DNA of 64,000 nucleotides from Verrucomicrobiota bacterium (GTDB taxonomy: Bacteria > Verrucomicrobiota > Verrucomicrobiia > Verrucomicrobiales > Akkermansiaceae), in assembly GCA_026397725.1 (NCBI GenBank), contig JAPLUI010000179.1, forward strand, positions 1 to 64,000, read 5' to 3'. The position numbers and the translations under genes are program-made. The notes below the pieces were generated by a model that saw nothing but the letters and a program-made list of their open reading frames with translations, was not told the origin of the DNA and searched no databases. This document shows positions 8,443 through 17,300 of the stretch, piece by piece. The number at the start of each line of letters is the position of its first letter. Position 1 is the stretch's first letter.

Positions 8443-9921
8443 CTACGGAATCCAGCCGCAGATTTGGCATCCTTTGACGAGCAAATAGGCGACACCACCG
8501 GCGGCGGGCAGGGTCAGGATCCAGGCCCAGATGATGCGCTCCACGAGCGGCAACTTCAGGGCGTTGAAGCGTCTGGCACAGCCGACGCCCATGATGGAAG
8601 TGGTGATGCTGTGAGTGGTGGACACCGTCATGCCAAGGTTCCCGGTGACGGCCAACAGGGTGGCGGCGGTGGTCTCGGCCGCGAAGCCATGCACCGGCTG
8701 GAGTTTGACCAGCTTGTGACCCAGCGTCTTGATGATCCGCCAACCGCCGGCAGCCGTACCTGCCGCCATGGTCAGGGAGCACAGCACCTTGATCCAAATC
8801 GGCACATCCGGGGACAAATCGTGAACCTTGCCGGCGGCCACCACCAACGGGGGCTTGCCGGCGACTGCGGCAGCCTGCATTTCCCGGGTGAGGGTTTTCT
8901 GCCAGTCGGTGAATTTCCCGGCCACCATCTTGCCTAGCACCGGCAGTTTGGTTAGAGCGCGGGCCTGTTCCGCAGCGAGAATCGCTTGGTGGGCGGCGGC
9001 CGCCAGCGCCGCACTGCGCCTCGCGGAGTCCGGGTCGTTGGCAGCGGCATAGGTCTTGGCCGCCAGCGTGAGAAAGGCTTCCTTGAATTCGCCGGGGCGC
9101 AGGCGGGCACCCTCACTTTCTAACACGATGGCCGCGCCCTGCAGTTGGGCCGGGGTGGCCTGGGGATTTTGCACCAGCTTGATATTTTCCTCCGCGAGCT
9201 GGGACTTGTCCATGCGCAGGAACCCGAGCCAGCCCGGCATCGTGGCGAAGGTGCCGGTGGCGGTCGCCGTCACCAGCGCGAGGGTGATCACCCCCATGGT
9301 CTTCTGGGCGTCCGCCAGACCGTGGGCGAAACCCATGTAACTGGCGCTGAAAATCTGGGCTTTGCCGAAAAAACGGTTCACGAAGCGGGGCTTGGCATGG
9401 CGCAGGAGCGCATAGAGGCCCCCCATGATGAGCCAGCCGCCGATGAAGCCGATGAGCGGCGAGCTGACCATCGGGATGACCACCTTGTGCAGCACGCCTT
9501 CCATCACCACCTTGCCATCCTTGACCTTTTCCACGGACCAGATGATGGCACCCAGTTTGCCGTGGGCGCTGGCCACCGCCGCGCCGCAGATGCCGCCGAC
9601 CAGCGCATGGGTGGAACTGGAGGGCAGCCCGAGCCACCAGGTGAGCAAATTCCAGGCAATCCCGCCTAACAACGCGCAGATGATCACCACCGGTGAGACA
9701 AACTGCGAGTCCACCAAGCCCGAGGACACCGTCTTGGCCACGGCGTGGCCCGCCAGCGCGCCGATCAGATTGGTGGTGGCCGCCAGCAGGATCGCCTGGC
9801 GCGGCGTGAGCACCTTGGTGCCGACCACCGTGGCGATCGAGTTGGCGGTGTCGTGAAAGCCGTTGATGTATTCAAAGGCCAGCGCAATGAAGATCACCAG
9901 GAAGATGATTGTGAAACTCAT
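8443..9921 (-). CDS. PiT-family inorganic phosphate transporter (copy 2)
   Basis: A second 492-residue PiT transporter of the same length and layout as its neighbour, differing mainly in the central loop. The signature NGFHDTANSIATVVGTKV and the second-half GTAAGGWRIIKTLGHKL are intact. The ATG at 9921 lies 12 bases after the DUF47 stop, supporting an operon. The pair clearly arose by tandem duplication, and both copies are intact, so both may be functional. Confidence 0.92.
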   Translation of the reverse strand: MSFTIIFLVIFIALAFEYINGFHDTANSIATVVGTKVLTPRQAILLAATTNLIGALAGHAVAKTVSSGLVDSQFVSPVVIICALLGGIAWNLLTWWLGLPSSSTHALVGGICGAAVASAHGKLGAIIWSVEKVKDGKVVMEGVLHKVVIPMVSSPLIGFIGGWLIMGGLYALLRHAKPRFVNRFFGKAQIFSASYMGFAHGLADAQKTMGVITLALVTATATGTFATMPGWLGFLRMDKSQLAEENIKLVQNPQATPAQLQGAAIVLESEGARLRPGEFKEAFLTLAAKTYAAANDPDSARRSAALAAAAHQAILAAEQARALTKLPVLGKMVAGKFTDWQKTLTREMQAAAVAGKPPLVVAAGKVHDLSPDVPIWIKVLCSLTMAAGTAAGGWRIIKTLGHKLVKLQPVHGFAAETTAATLLAVTGNLGMTVSTTHSITTSIMGVGCARRFNALKLPLVERIIWAWILTLPAAGGVAYLLVKGCQICGWIP

Positions 9922-9933
9922 GCGGGTCCGGCG

Positions 9934-10563
9934 TCAGGAGTTTTTCAACACGATTTGTGAGACAATGTTGCCCGTGTCGCGGCAGCGGTCGATGACCTTT
10001 TCCAACAGATCGTAAAGGTCCCGCATGGCGATGGCGCGGATCGGTTCGATGCTGCCGGAGTAGATTTCCCTGAGGTGCCCCAGCACCAGTTGATCGGCGC
10101 GGCCCTCGAGTTCCTGCATCTTGTCGTTTTCCGCTTTGATGTCCTCCAGCTTCGGGCTCTTCCCGAGCATGTCCACCATCCGCACCACCACCGATGCCGC
10201 CTCCTGCGCAATGGCCATTTGCGGCGCGAAATTGTCCGCTTGCACCAGATGATGCATGATTTCATAGCGCTCGCCGAATTTCTCGACGGTCTTGGGAATC
10301 CGGTAGAGCGCCTTGGACAAGGCCTCGATGTCTTCCCGGTCCAGCGTCGTGACGAAAACCTTGACGAGTTCCTCGCTGATGGTTTCGGCATTCTTCTTCT
10401 CGTTGCGACGGGCCACCGCCAATTCCGCTAGCGAGACATTGCCATCCGATTCCTTGAGCATGCGGGCCAGGGCCTCGATGCTCTGGTGCGCCGATTTGGC
10501 ACTGGTGGCCAGGAGTTCAAAGAACCGGTCCGACTTTCCAAACAGTCTTGCTAGAGAGATCAC
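9934..10563 (-). CDS. DUF47 family protein, PhoU-like PiT accessory
   Basis: A 209-residue all-helical protein starting with GTG (MISLARLFGKSDRFFELL). It resembles the DUF47/PhoU-like family usually encoded beside pit genes and thought to control the transporter. Acidic helix residues of the PhoU type (E-x3-D, e.g. 'DREDIEALSKALYRIPKTVE') are present. As first gene of the DUF47-pit-pit cluster it probably belongs to one transcript. The direct role in gating is inferred from the family. Confidence 0.88.
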   Translation of the reverse strand: MISLARLFGKSDRFFELLATSAKSAHQSIEALARMLKESDGNVSLAELAVARRNEKKNAETISEELVKVFVTTLDREDIEALSKALYRIPKTVEKFGERYEIMHHLVQADNFAPQMAIAQEAASVVVRMVDMLGKSPKLEDIKAENDKMQELEGRADQLVLGHLREIYSGSIEPIRAIAMRDLYDLLEKVIDRCRDTGNIVSQIVLKNS

Positions 10564-11676
10564 GGGTGGAGCGTGACGGAACCGGCACGGGCTGGCAACA
10601 CTTTTCAGGCCGACGCGGGGATATCGGCAACTGTCACCTCATCGGGCAACGCTGTCGGCAACTCGCCCGGCTCAACATCGCGCGCCCCCTCGCCCGGCGT
10701 GCCACCGGGACCGCCGCCGCCCGAGCGGACACGGAAAAAGCAAGCTCCACCCCCAAGGTTGCGCGGAAAAACTCCGCGAAACGGAACACTTCCTCGCCCA
10801 GGTCCGCCTCCAACTCACCCACCAACAAGGGCTCGACAACCTGACCCAGTGGTTCGAGATCGGGTGGCGCGACGCCGCCGCATGGTCGGGGAAGTGCTCG
10901 ACGACCGCCAACTCGTGCCGGACGAGACCGCGCCACTGGCCGGGGAGACCGTCCATCAGGACCGTGACATCATGTGGTCGGTGAGGAGCCTGTGCGGCGG
11001 CTCGGTCCGCATCCGCTCGCGCTCCGGCTGCCGTGTGCCGCGGTCATACTTGCGGACATTCACGAGGTCGGCCACGCCCGTCGCTTCCGGCAGGTCGTTG
11101 ATCCGGCGCTGCGGGTCGTTGGCCAGCGCGTTCATCGGATAGACGATGATCGCGGCCAGGCCCGCGCCCTGGACCATGAGGGGACCAGGCGAAGCGGTTT
11201 CCCATTCATCCATTGGCTTTTCATGGGCACCGGCGGATCGGATTCCGCTACTCCTTGGGAGCGCGGAGCTTTTGTCCGCATGCCCATGGTGAGAGAAAGG
11301 GAAGACTGAAAGGATTCCGCTTTCGCGTCCCATGGGCATGGTGGGCGAGACGCCCACGCTCCGTGCGATGCGCCGTGGGGAGCTGCGCGAGGCAAAAGAC
11401 CAGCCCCAAACGAACGGGCACCCTCGGTGCCAAGTTTCTCGGGAGGGTGATTGCACGTGTTCGCTGGCGTGGGCGGTGCGAAGGCGCAGCGGACGCTCCG
11501 CGCAGAAGCTGCTCACCCGCAGGGGGAGTCAGGGCGCGGCGCGGCCCTCCGGGGCGGAATCCCGCCACGCCCTCCTACCGAGCCACCGACTTACCGAAAC
11601 ACTGAAACACTGACTTCACCTCTTTCGCTCTTGGCGTTCTATTGCGGCTAACACCATTCGGGATTTCGGGCCAGCC
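10564..11676. other. 1.1-kb stretch of gene remnants and small repeats
   Basis: No intact gene is supported here. On the plus strand, 10763-10885 reads as a protein-like segment without a start (LTHQQGLDNLTQWFEIGWRD), and a neighbouring frame continues MVGEVLDDRQLVPDETAPL, suggesting a frameshifted fragment of unknown identity. On the minus strand 10956-11174 is a helicase fragment (separate entry). Repeats include an 11-bp inverted repeat at 11279-11289/11330-11340, the palindrome gtgggcgagacgcccac at 11341-11357 and a duplicated gaaacact at 11596-11611. Confidence 0.6.
10956..11174 (-). pseudogene. DEAD/DEAH-box helicase fragment
   Basis: Seventy-odd residues contain LAAIIVYPMNALANDPQRR, then 'KYDRGT', then ERMRTEPPHRLLTDHMM. 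This series (motif Ia-like YPMNALANDQ and a PPHILLTNYMML-like motif) is typical of the large DEAD/DEAH helicases found in defence and repair loci. The Walker A motif upstream and everything after LLTDHMM are missing, and the frame ends at a stop. It is a clear relic of a much larger protein. Assignment to a particular defence system is not possible. Confidence 0.6.
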
Positions 11677-12840
11677 TCAGGCGTTGGCGAGCACCCATTG
11701 GTATTCGCCGGCGATCTGGGCTGCCACCGGACGTTGCAGCCCCGCCGGCAACACGCCCCAGGTGTAGGTTTCGATTTCGTAATGCTGGCAGGCCTCCGGC
11801 TGCGTGCGCCGCCACGCCAGCACTTCCAGGGTTTGTCCGCAGGTCGAGCGCAAGGGCGCGGCGGGTTCCGCGTCGAGCGGAATGTGAAAATGCACCCGGG
11901 CTTCTTGGAAGTCCGCCGCCGTGAGATGGCCGGCGTCCAGTGCGGCGAGGAAATCCGGCAGGTCGGGGAAGCGTCGGATGGTGTTGTCGGATCGGCGCAG
12001 CAGGACCTGATGGAAATACGTCGGTTCGACGAACGCGCGGATGGCCGCAAGCGCGGCGGGATCGTTGGGAGCAAAGGCCAGCGCGCTGGATAGATGGATT
12101 TTCGAAATGCGGATGCCGGCCCATCCGAACAGTTCAAGAACCTCGTGAGCGTCATTGTATTCCAAGGCAAAGTGGCAGGCGTCGTAGTTCACCCCGATGC
12201 GACGTTGGATCGCCGGGATGTCCGGCGCATGGTGGCGGAGGCGTTGGAAGAACGCGACGGTTTCCACCATATCCTCGAAATGCCCCAGCGGCTCGGGTTC
12301 CAGACCGAGGTGGAAATCGTGACCGGATGCGTCCGACAGCTCGTCGAGAAAGCCGGCGAGTTCGATCAGGTGCTGGCGGATCAGGGTCTCGTCGGCCTTG
12401 AAGGCCTTGAAGGAGCCTGGCAGGGTGGAAACCGAGGCACTGACGTCGGTGCGGGCGAGCGCGGCGAGGATGCGGAAGAGGTCCTTGGTGTATGCCAACC
12501 GGGCCGGGTCGCTCCAATCGGGGCGGAAGACCTGTTCCTTCACGCGGATGCCGTGGAAACTGCCGTATGGGAAACCGTTGATGGTGAAGATATAGGTGTT
12601 GCTAGCCGCCAGCCACTCGCGGAAGCGGGCGAGGTGCTCGTGTTCCAACAATTCCCTGGCCGCCACGGCGGACAGCCGCAGGCCGATGGCAAAGCGCTCG
12701 TCCGCGCCCAGGTGTCCGGTGCGGCGCAAGCGGTCGCGCACGGCCAGGACCTGGGAGGCGAGCATGACCCGCGTCTCCTCCCACGTCTCCGCCGGATGGA
12801 TGTTGGTGCAATAAGCGAGATGGGCTGAGGCGAATTTCAT
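11677..12840 (-). CDS. eboE: EboE-like metabolite traffic protein (xylose-isomerase-like TIM barrel)
   Basis: A 387-residue protein of the sugar-phosphate isomerase/epimerase fold. It starts MKFASAHLAYCTNIHPAETW and continues with FTINGFPYGSFHG, GLEPEPLGHFED, GVNYDACHFALEY and KIHLSSAL, a metal-site pattern of Glu, His and Asp residues. This is the pattern of EboE from the ebo cluster, implicated in moving polyprenyl-type or secondary-metabolite precursors to the periplasm. The neighbouring TatD-like gene supports the call. The frame extends 42 codons upstream, but that part translates a heptad-repeat tract, so the start at 12840 is preferred. Confidence 0.75.
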   Translation of the reverse strand: MKFASAHLAYCTNIHPAETWEETRVMLASQVLAVRDRLRRTGHLGADERFAIGLRLSAVAARELLEHEHLARFREWLAASNTYIFTINGFPYGSFHGIRVKEQVFRPDWSDPARLAYTKDLFRILAALARTDVSASVSTLPGSFKAFKADETLIRQHLIELAGFLDELSDASGHDFHLGLEPEPLGHFEDMVETVAFFQRLRHHAPDIPAIQRRIGVNYDACHFALEYNDAHEVLELFGWAGIRISKIHLSSALAFAPNDPAALAAIRAFVEPTYFHQVLLRRSDNTIRRFPDLPDFLAALDAGHLTAADFQEARVHFHIPLDAEPAAPLRSTCGQTLEVLAWRRTQPEACQHYEIETYTWGVLPAGLQRPVAAQIAGEYQWVLANA

Positions 12841-12844
12841 GGGG

Positions 12845-12955
12845 ACGAGACAGCATCCTTGAAGACAGGTGACAGCAGAAAAGAGATTGCACGGACGGTC
12901 TTCATCGGCCGGCTTGCGGCTTGGGTCTTGAGTCTTGAGTCTTGGGTCTTGGGTC
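12845..12955. repeat. two 7-bp-period tracts upstream of eboE
   Basis: At about 12915-12955 six units of the type gtcttga/gtcttgg follow each other with an exact 7-bp period. Nearer the eboE start, at 12845-12880, there is a weaker tract of agacagg/tgacagc-like units. Together they fill the eboB-eboE gap. Confidence 0.7.
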
Positions 12956-13756
12956 TCAGGAGACAAACCTAGGCGACTGGCAGAGGAAGTTGCGGGGGTT
13001 ATGATAGACGAGTTGTTCGATTTCGGCGGCGCTGTGCTGGCGTCGTTTCATTTCCAACATGCAGCGCGGGACGGCGAGCGGATCGGAGACGCCCCAATCG
13101 CAGGCGGAGTTCATCCAAAGCCGCTCGGGGCCGTAGATTTCCAGCATGTCGATGGCGCGGTTCGGCGAGCATTTGCTCTGCGGATAGAGCGTCATGCCGG
13201 CCCAGTAACCGGCATCGAGCACTTGGGCAATCGTGTGTTCCTCGACGTGGTCGATGATGACCTTGGCACGTTCGAGTTTGGCAAACGAGGCGAGCAGGTC
13301 AAGGGTGAGGCGGGTGCCTTTGAGCTTGTCCTCGAGGTGCGGCGTATGGATGAGGATGGGCAGCTCGCGATCCACGGCGAGCTGGACGTGTTCTTCAAAG
13401 ATGGCCAGTTCGTTGCGGGTGTTTTTGTTGAGGCCGATCTCGCCGATGCCGAGGACGTTGGGGAATTCCAGGAACTGCGGAATGAGCGCCATGACTTCGC
13501 GGGCAAAGACCGGGTCATCCGCCTCCTTCGGGTTGATGCACAGCCAGCAGTAGTGCTTGATACCGAACTTCGCGGCACGCTTCGGCTCGTAGTCGGTGAG
13601 CTGCCGGAAGTAGTCGAAAAATCCGTGGGCCGACGAGCGGTCGAAGCCAGCCCAAAAGGCCGGTTCACACAACACTTCGCAGCCGGCAATGGCAAGTTTC
13701 TCATAGTCGTCGGTCGTGCGACTGACCATGTGGGCGTGGGGTTCGATGTATTTCAT
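12956..13756 (-). CDS. TatD-family metal-dependent hydrolase (EboB-like)
   Basis: A 266-residue TIM-barrel amidohydrolase. It has an N-terminal metal site [13 protein letters not shown], a central Glu in [14 protein letters not shown], His in [10 protein letters not shown] and in [10 protein letters not shown], and Asp in [10 protein letters not shown]. These match TatD-like phosphoesterases/DNases. Position next to eboE suggests the Ebo-cluster TatD member rather than the housekeeping DNase. The start [10 protein letters not shown] (13756) is preferred over an ATG 16 codons upstream that reads through a repeat tract. No other recognisable ebo gene (UbiA-like, dehydroquinate synthase-like, phosphodiesterase) is in the window. 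Confidence 0.75.
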   Translation of the reverse strand: MKYIEPHAHMVSRTTDDYEKLAIAGCEVLCEPAFWAGFDRSSAHGFFDYFRQLTDYEPKRAAKFGIKHYCWLCINPKEADDPVFAREVMALIPQFLEFPNVLGIGEIGLNKNTRNELAIFEEHVQLAVDRELPILIHTPHLEDKLKGTRLTLDLLASFAKLERAKVIIDHVEEHTIAQVLDAGYWAGMTLYPQSKCSPNRAIDMLEIYGPERLWMNSACDWGVSDPLAVPRCMLEMKRRQHSAAEIEQLVYHNPRNFLCQSPRFVS

Positions 13757-13758
13757 CA

Positions 13759-13793
13759 GAGGTCGGAGGTCAGGGGGTCGGAGGGCAGGGGGC
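13759..13793. repeat. 7-bp-period tract (aggtcgg type)
   Basis: Units aggtcgg, aggtcag, ggggtcgg, agggcag and ggggcac run with a near-7-bp period between the TatD-like gene and the small upstream gene. They overlap the last codons of the latter. Confidence 0.6.
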
Positions 13794-14042
13794 ACCGAGG
13801 GCACCTTGGAAGGTGGCTTGGGGGATGGGTTCGGTGGTGTGATCGGAGAAGGCGTCGAGCACGGCGCAGGCGCGATCCGGGCGCTCGGAGAGAAGGATCG
13901 GGATGGCGGCCTTCATGGCCTCGTGGCGGAAGTCCGGCGGGCCGGGGTGGCGGTCGATGCGATCGAGAAACGCCGCAAGATCGATGAGCTTGTGGCGAGC
14001 TTCGACGAATTGAAGGTCGAGGATTTCCTGTTTGGTCGGCAT
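13770..14042 (-). CDS. small conserved hypothetical protein upstream of the TatD-like gene
   Basis: A 90-residue, mostly helical soluble protein starting [20 protein letters not shown], with no signal peptide and no known motif. It has many charged residues and no Cys cluster. It lies 13 bases upstream of the TatD-like gene on the same strand and probably forms an operon with it and eboE. Its last residues (APCPPTP) run into a heptad-repeat tract, so the original C-terminus may have been shorter. I do not recognise the family. Confidence 0.6.
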   Translation of the reverse strand: MPTKQEILDLQFVEARHKLIDLAAFLDRIDRHPGPPDFRHEAMKAAIPILLSERPDRACAVLDAFSDHTTEPIPQATFQGALGAPCPPTP

Positions 14043-14388
14043 GGCGGCCAGCATAAGGCCGGATCTAGGGAATGCCCATCGCAAAGTGGCGGATTCCGTG
14101 CCTGAGACGATAGGGAGTTTGGCTCGTTAATGGAACATGCGTCGGAAGTGCCAATGGATGGCCGGGTCATGGATCCAATTCCATTCGCGCGGACGCCTCG
14201 TAATTCGTCCTACCATACCGTCCCCGGAAACACGCCTGGTGCGCGACAAATCTGCTGACGATCGTCAATCAGAATGTCGCATCAGCATGTCGCGTCAGCG
14301 CTTGCTGGGTGTGGGCCGGAGAATTCAGGGGCGTGCAGGCACCGGCTTCATTTGGGGTTTCCATTGGGGCTGGAATTGTCCACAGGTC
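14043..14388. other. intergenic stretch without recognised features
   Basis: About 345 bases between purL and the small gene of the TatD-like cluster. I see no supported gene, terminator hairpin with a T-run, or purine-type riboswitch. Confidence 0.5.
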
Positions 14389-17300
14389 TCATGCGAAATA
14401 GGCCACGCCCGCCGCAAAGACCGGCTGGTGTTTGTTGCCGGGGATGTTCTTGGCGACGTGGCGGCCGGCGCGTTCGGAGTGGGCCATTTTGCCGAAAACG
14501 CGACCGCAGGGCGAGGTGATGCCTTCGATGGCGGCGAGCGATCCGTTGGGGTTGATGGCGATGTCCATCGATGGTACGCCGTTGGCATCGCAGTATTGGG
14601 TGGCGATCTGGCCGACGGCGGCGAGTTGCGCAATCACCGTGGCTGACGCATGAAACTTGCCTTCGCCGTGGGAAATGGGGATCGTGTGAATGTCACCCAC
14701 CCGCATGTTGGCCAGCCACGGGGAAAGAGTGCTGACGATGCGGGTGTTCACATAGCAGGAAACATGGCGGCCGATGTCGTTGTGGACCAGCGTCGGCGCA
14801 AGCGCCGGATCGTGGATCGCAGCAGCAGCGCCACCGATCTTCGATCCACGATCCGCGATCCGCGATCCGCGATCCACGATCTCCCCATACGGCACCAGGC
14901 CGGTTTTGATGAGGGCTTGGAAGCCGTTGCAAATGCCGAGGATGAGGCCGTCGCGATTGGTGAGGAGGTCCATGATGGCCTCGGCCACGCGCGGGCTGCG
15001 GATGATGGTGGCGATGAATTTGGCGGCGCCATCCGGTTCGTCGCCGGCGCTGAAGCCACCGGGAAACATGAGGATTTGCGAGCGGCGGATCTGCGCGGCA
15101 AGGGCGGTGAGGGATTCGGCGATGTGGGCGGTTGTCAGGTTGCGGAAGACCAGGATTGCGGCCTCGGCGCCGGCTTCACGGAAGGCCTTGGCGGAATCGT
15201 ATTCCGAATTGGTGCCGGGAAAGGCGGGGATCAGCACCTGCGGTTTTGAGTTAGAGGATCGTGGATCGCGGATCGTGGATCGTGGATGGTGGATAGCAAC
15301 GTTGGCGACTTCGAGCTTCAATCCGCGATCCGCAGGCTGCGGTCCGTTAGCCACCAGCTCCGCCTGCGTCGGATAGACGGATTCGAGGGGGGTGGTCCAG
15401 GCGGCTTGGAGAGCGGCCAGGGAATGGGATTGGTCGTTGAGGGTGAGGGTGGGGGTGGGGGTGGTATGGCCGAGGGGCTGGGCGGTGAGGGAGGCAGGGA
15501 GGGGTTCAGTGTGTTCGAGGAGGAAGGCGAAGTGGCGGGGGGTGAAGAGATCAAGACAGGCGGGACGCCCGTCTTCCCTGACGGGCGGGACGCCGGTCCT
15601 CCCCAGGACAAAGCCGAGGCCGTTGCCGAAAGCCATTTTGGCGAGGGCGGCGGCGATGCCGGGTTGGCCGATGTGATGGAGCGAGAGGAGTTGGCCGGCG
15701 GCGTTGAGTTGATGGAGTTGGTCGGCGAGTTGCCTGAGTTGTTGGAAATCCGGGAGGTCGTCCGCATCGCGGGGGACCTCTACGATGGAGATCGTGGAGC
15801 CGGCTTGCTTGAACTCGGGAGAGCGGGCGAGCGAGGCTTGGCCGGGGGCCAGAGCAAAGGCCACCAGGGTGGGCGGGACCTCGAGGTCATTGCAGGAGCC
15901 GGACATCGAGTCCTTGCCGCCGATGGCGGCGAGCCGGAGGGCGTGCTGGGCATGGAACGCACCTAACAAGGCGGCCAAGGGCAGACCCCAGCGGGCGGGA
16001 TCGGTGCCGGGTTTCGGGAAGTATTCCTGCAGGGTCAGGCGCAGGTCCGGGAGCCGGGCCCCGGCGGCGACGGCTTTGCAGACGGCTTCGGTGATGGCAT
16101 AGACGGCCCCATGGAACGGGGACCAGGAGGAGATATAGGGATTGAAACCCCAGCTCAGGTAAGTGCAGACGTCGGTGTCGCCTTCCAACAAGGGCAGCTT
16201 GGCCACCATCGCATCGGGTGGCGTGAGCTGATGGCGACCGCCGAAGGGCCAGAGCACGGTGCCCGCACCGACCGAGCCATCGAACATCTCGCCTAGGCCT
16301 TTTTGGGAGCAGGTGTTGAGATTCTGAAGAATCTCGATGGTGGATCGCGGATTGCAAATCGATGATTGCAGCGTGCCCTGCGGGGCGTTGACTTGAACCG
16401 TGGCGCTTTGTTGGACGCCGTTGGTGTTGAGGAAGGCGCGGGACAGATTGACGATGATCTTGCCACGCCAGGTCATGATGAGGCGGCCACTGTCAGTGAC
16501 GGTGGCGACGTGGGTGCATTCGAGGTTTTCACGGTCGGCAGCACGGATGAAGAACTCAATTTCCGCGGGATCGACGCAGACAGCCATGCGTTCCTGGGAC
16601 TCGGAGATGGCGAGTTCGGTGCCGTCGAGACCGTCATATTTCTTGGGGACGGCATCGAGGTTGATCGCGAGGGAGGGGGCGATTTCGCCGATGGCGACAG
16701 CGACGCCGCCGGCTCCGAAGTCGTTGCAAACCTTGATTTTGCGGGCGAGTTCAGGGTTGCGGAAGAGGCGTTGGATTTTGCGCTCGGTGGGAGCGTCGCC
16801 TTTTTGGACTTCGGCGGAATTTTCGAGGGCGGACTCGGTATGTTCCTTGGAGGAGCCGGTGGCCCCACCCACGCCATCGCGGCCGGTGCGACCGCCGATG
16901 AGGAGGATGACATCCCCGGCAGCCGGGCTGCCACGGAACACTTGCGAGCGCGGCGCGGCGGCGACGACCGCGCCGATTTCCATGCGCTTGGCGACGTAGC
17001 CAGGGTGATAGACCTCCGCGACCTGGCCGGTGGCAAGGCCGATCTGATTGCCATAGGACGAGTAGCCGCGGGCGGCGATCCGGCAGATTTTTTGCTGCGG
17101 GAGTTTGCCGGGCAGGGTGTCTGAAAACGGCGTGCGCGGATCGCCGGCACCGGTGACCCGCATCGCCTGATAGACATAGGCGCGGCCTGACAGCGGATCG
17201 CGGATGCAGCCACCGAGGCAGGTGGCGGCACCACCGAATGGCTCGATCTCGGTGGGGTGGTTGTGGGTCTCGTTCTTGAACATCACCAGCCAGTCATCAT

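Noticed and set aside
14807..15333. Heptad tracts read as sequencing or assembly artefacts
   Set aside because: Several independent tracts share the period, and the purL frame is kept through all of them. Random error would break the frame. Resequencing would settle the point.
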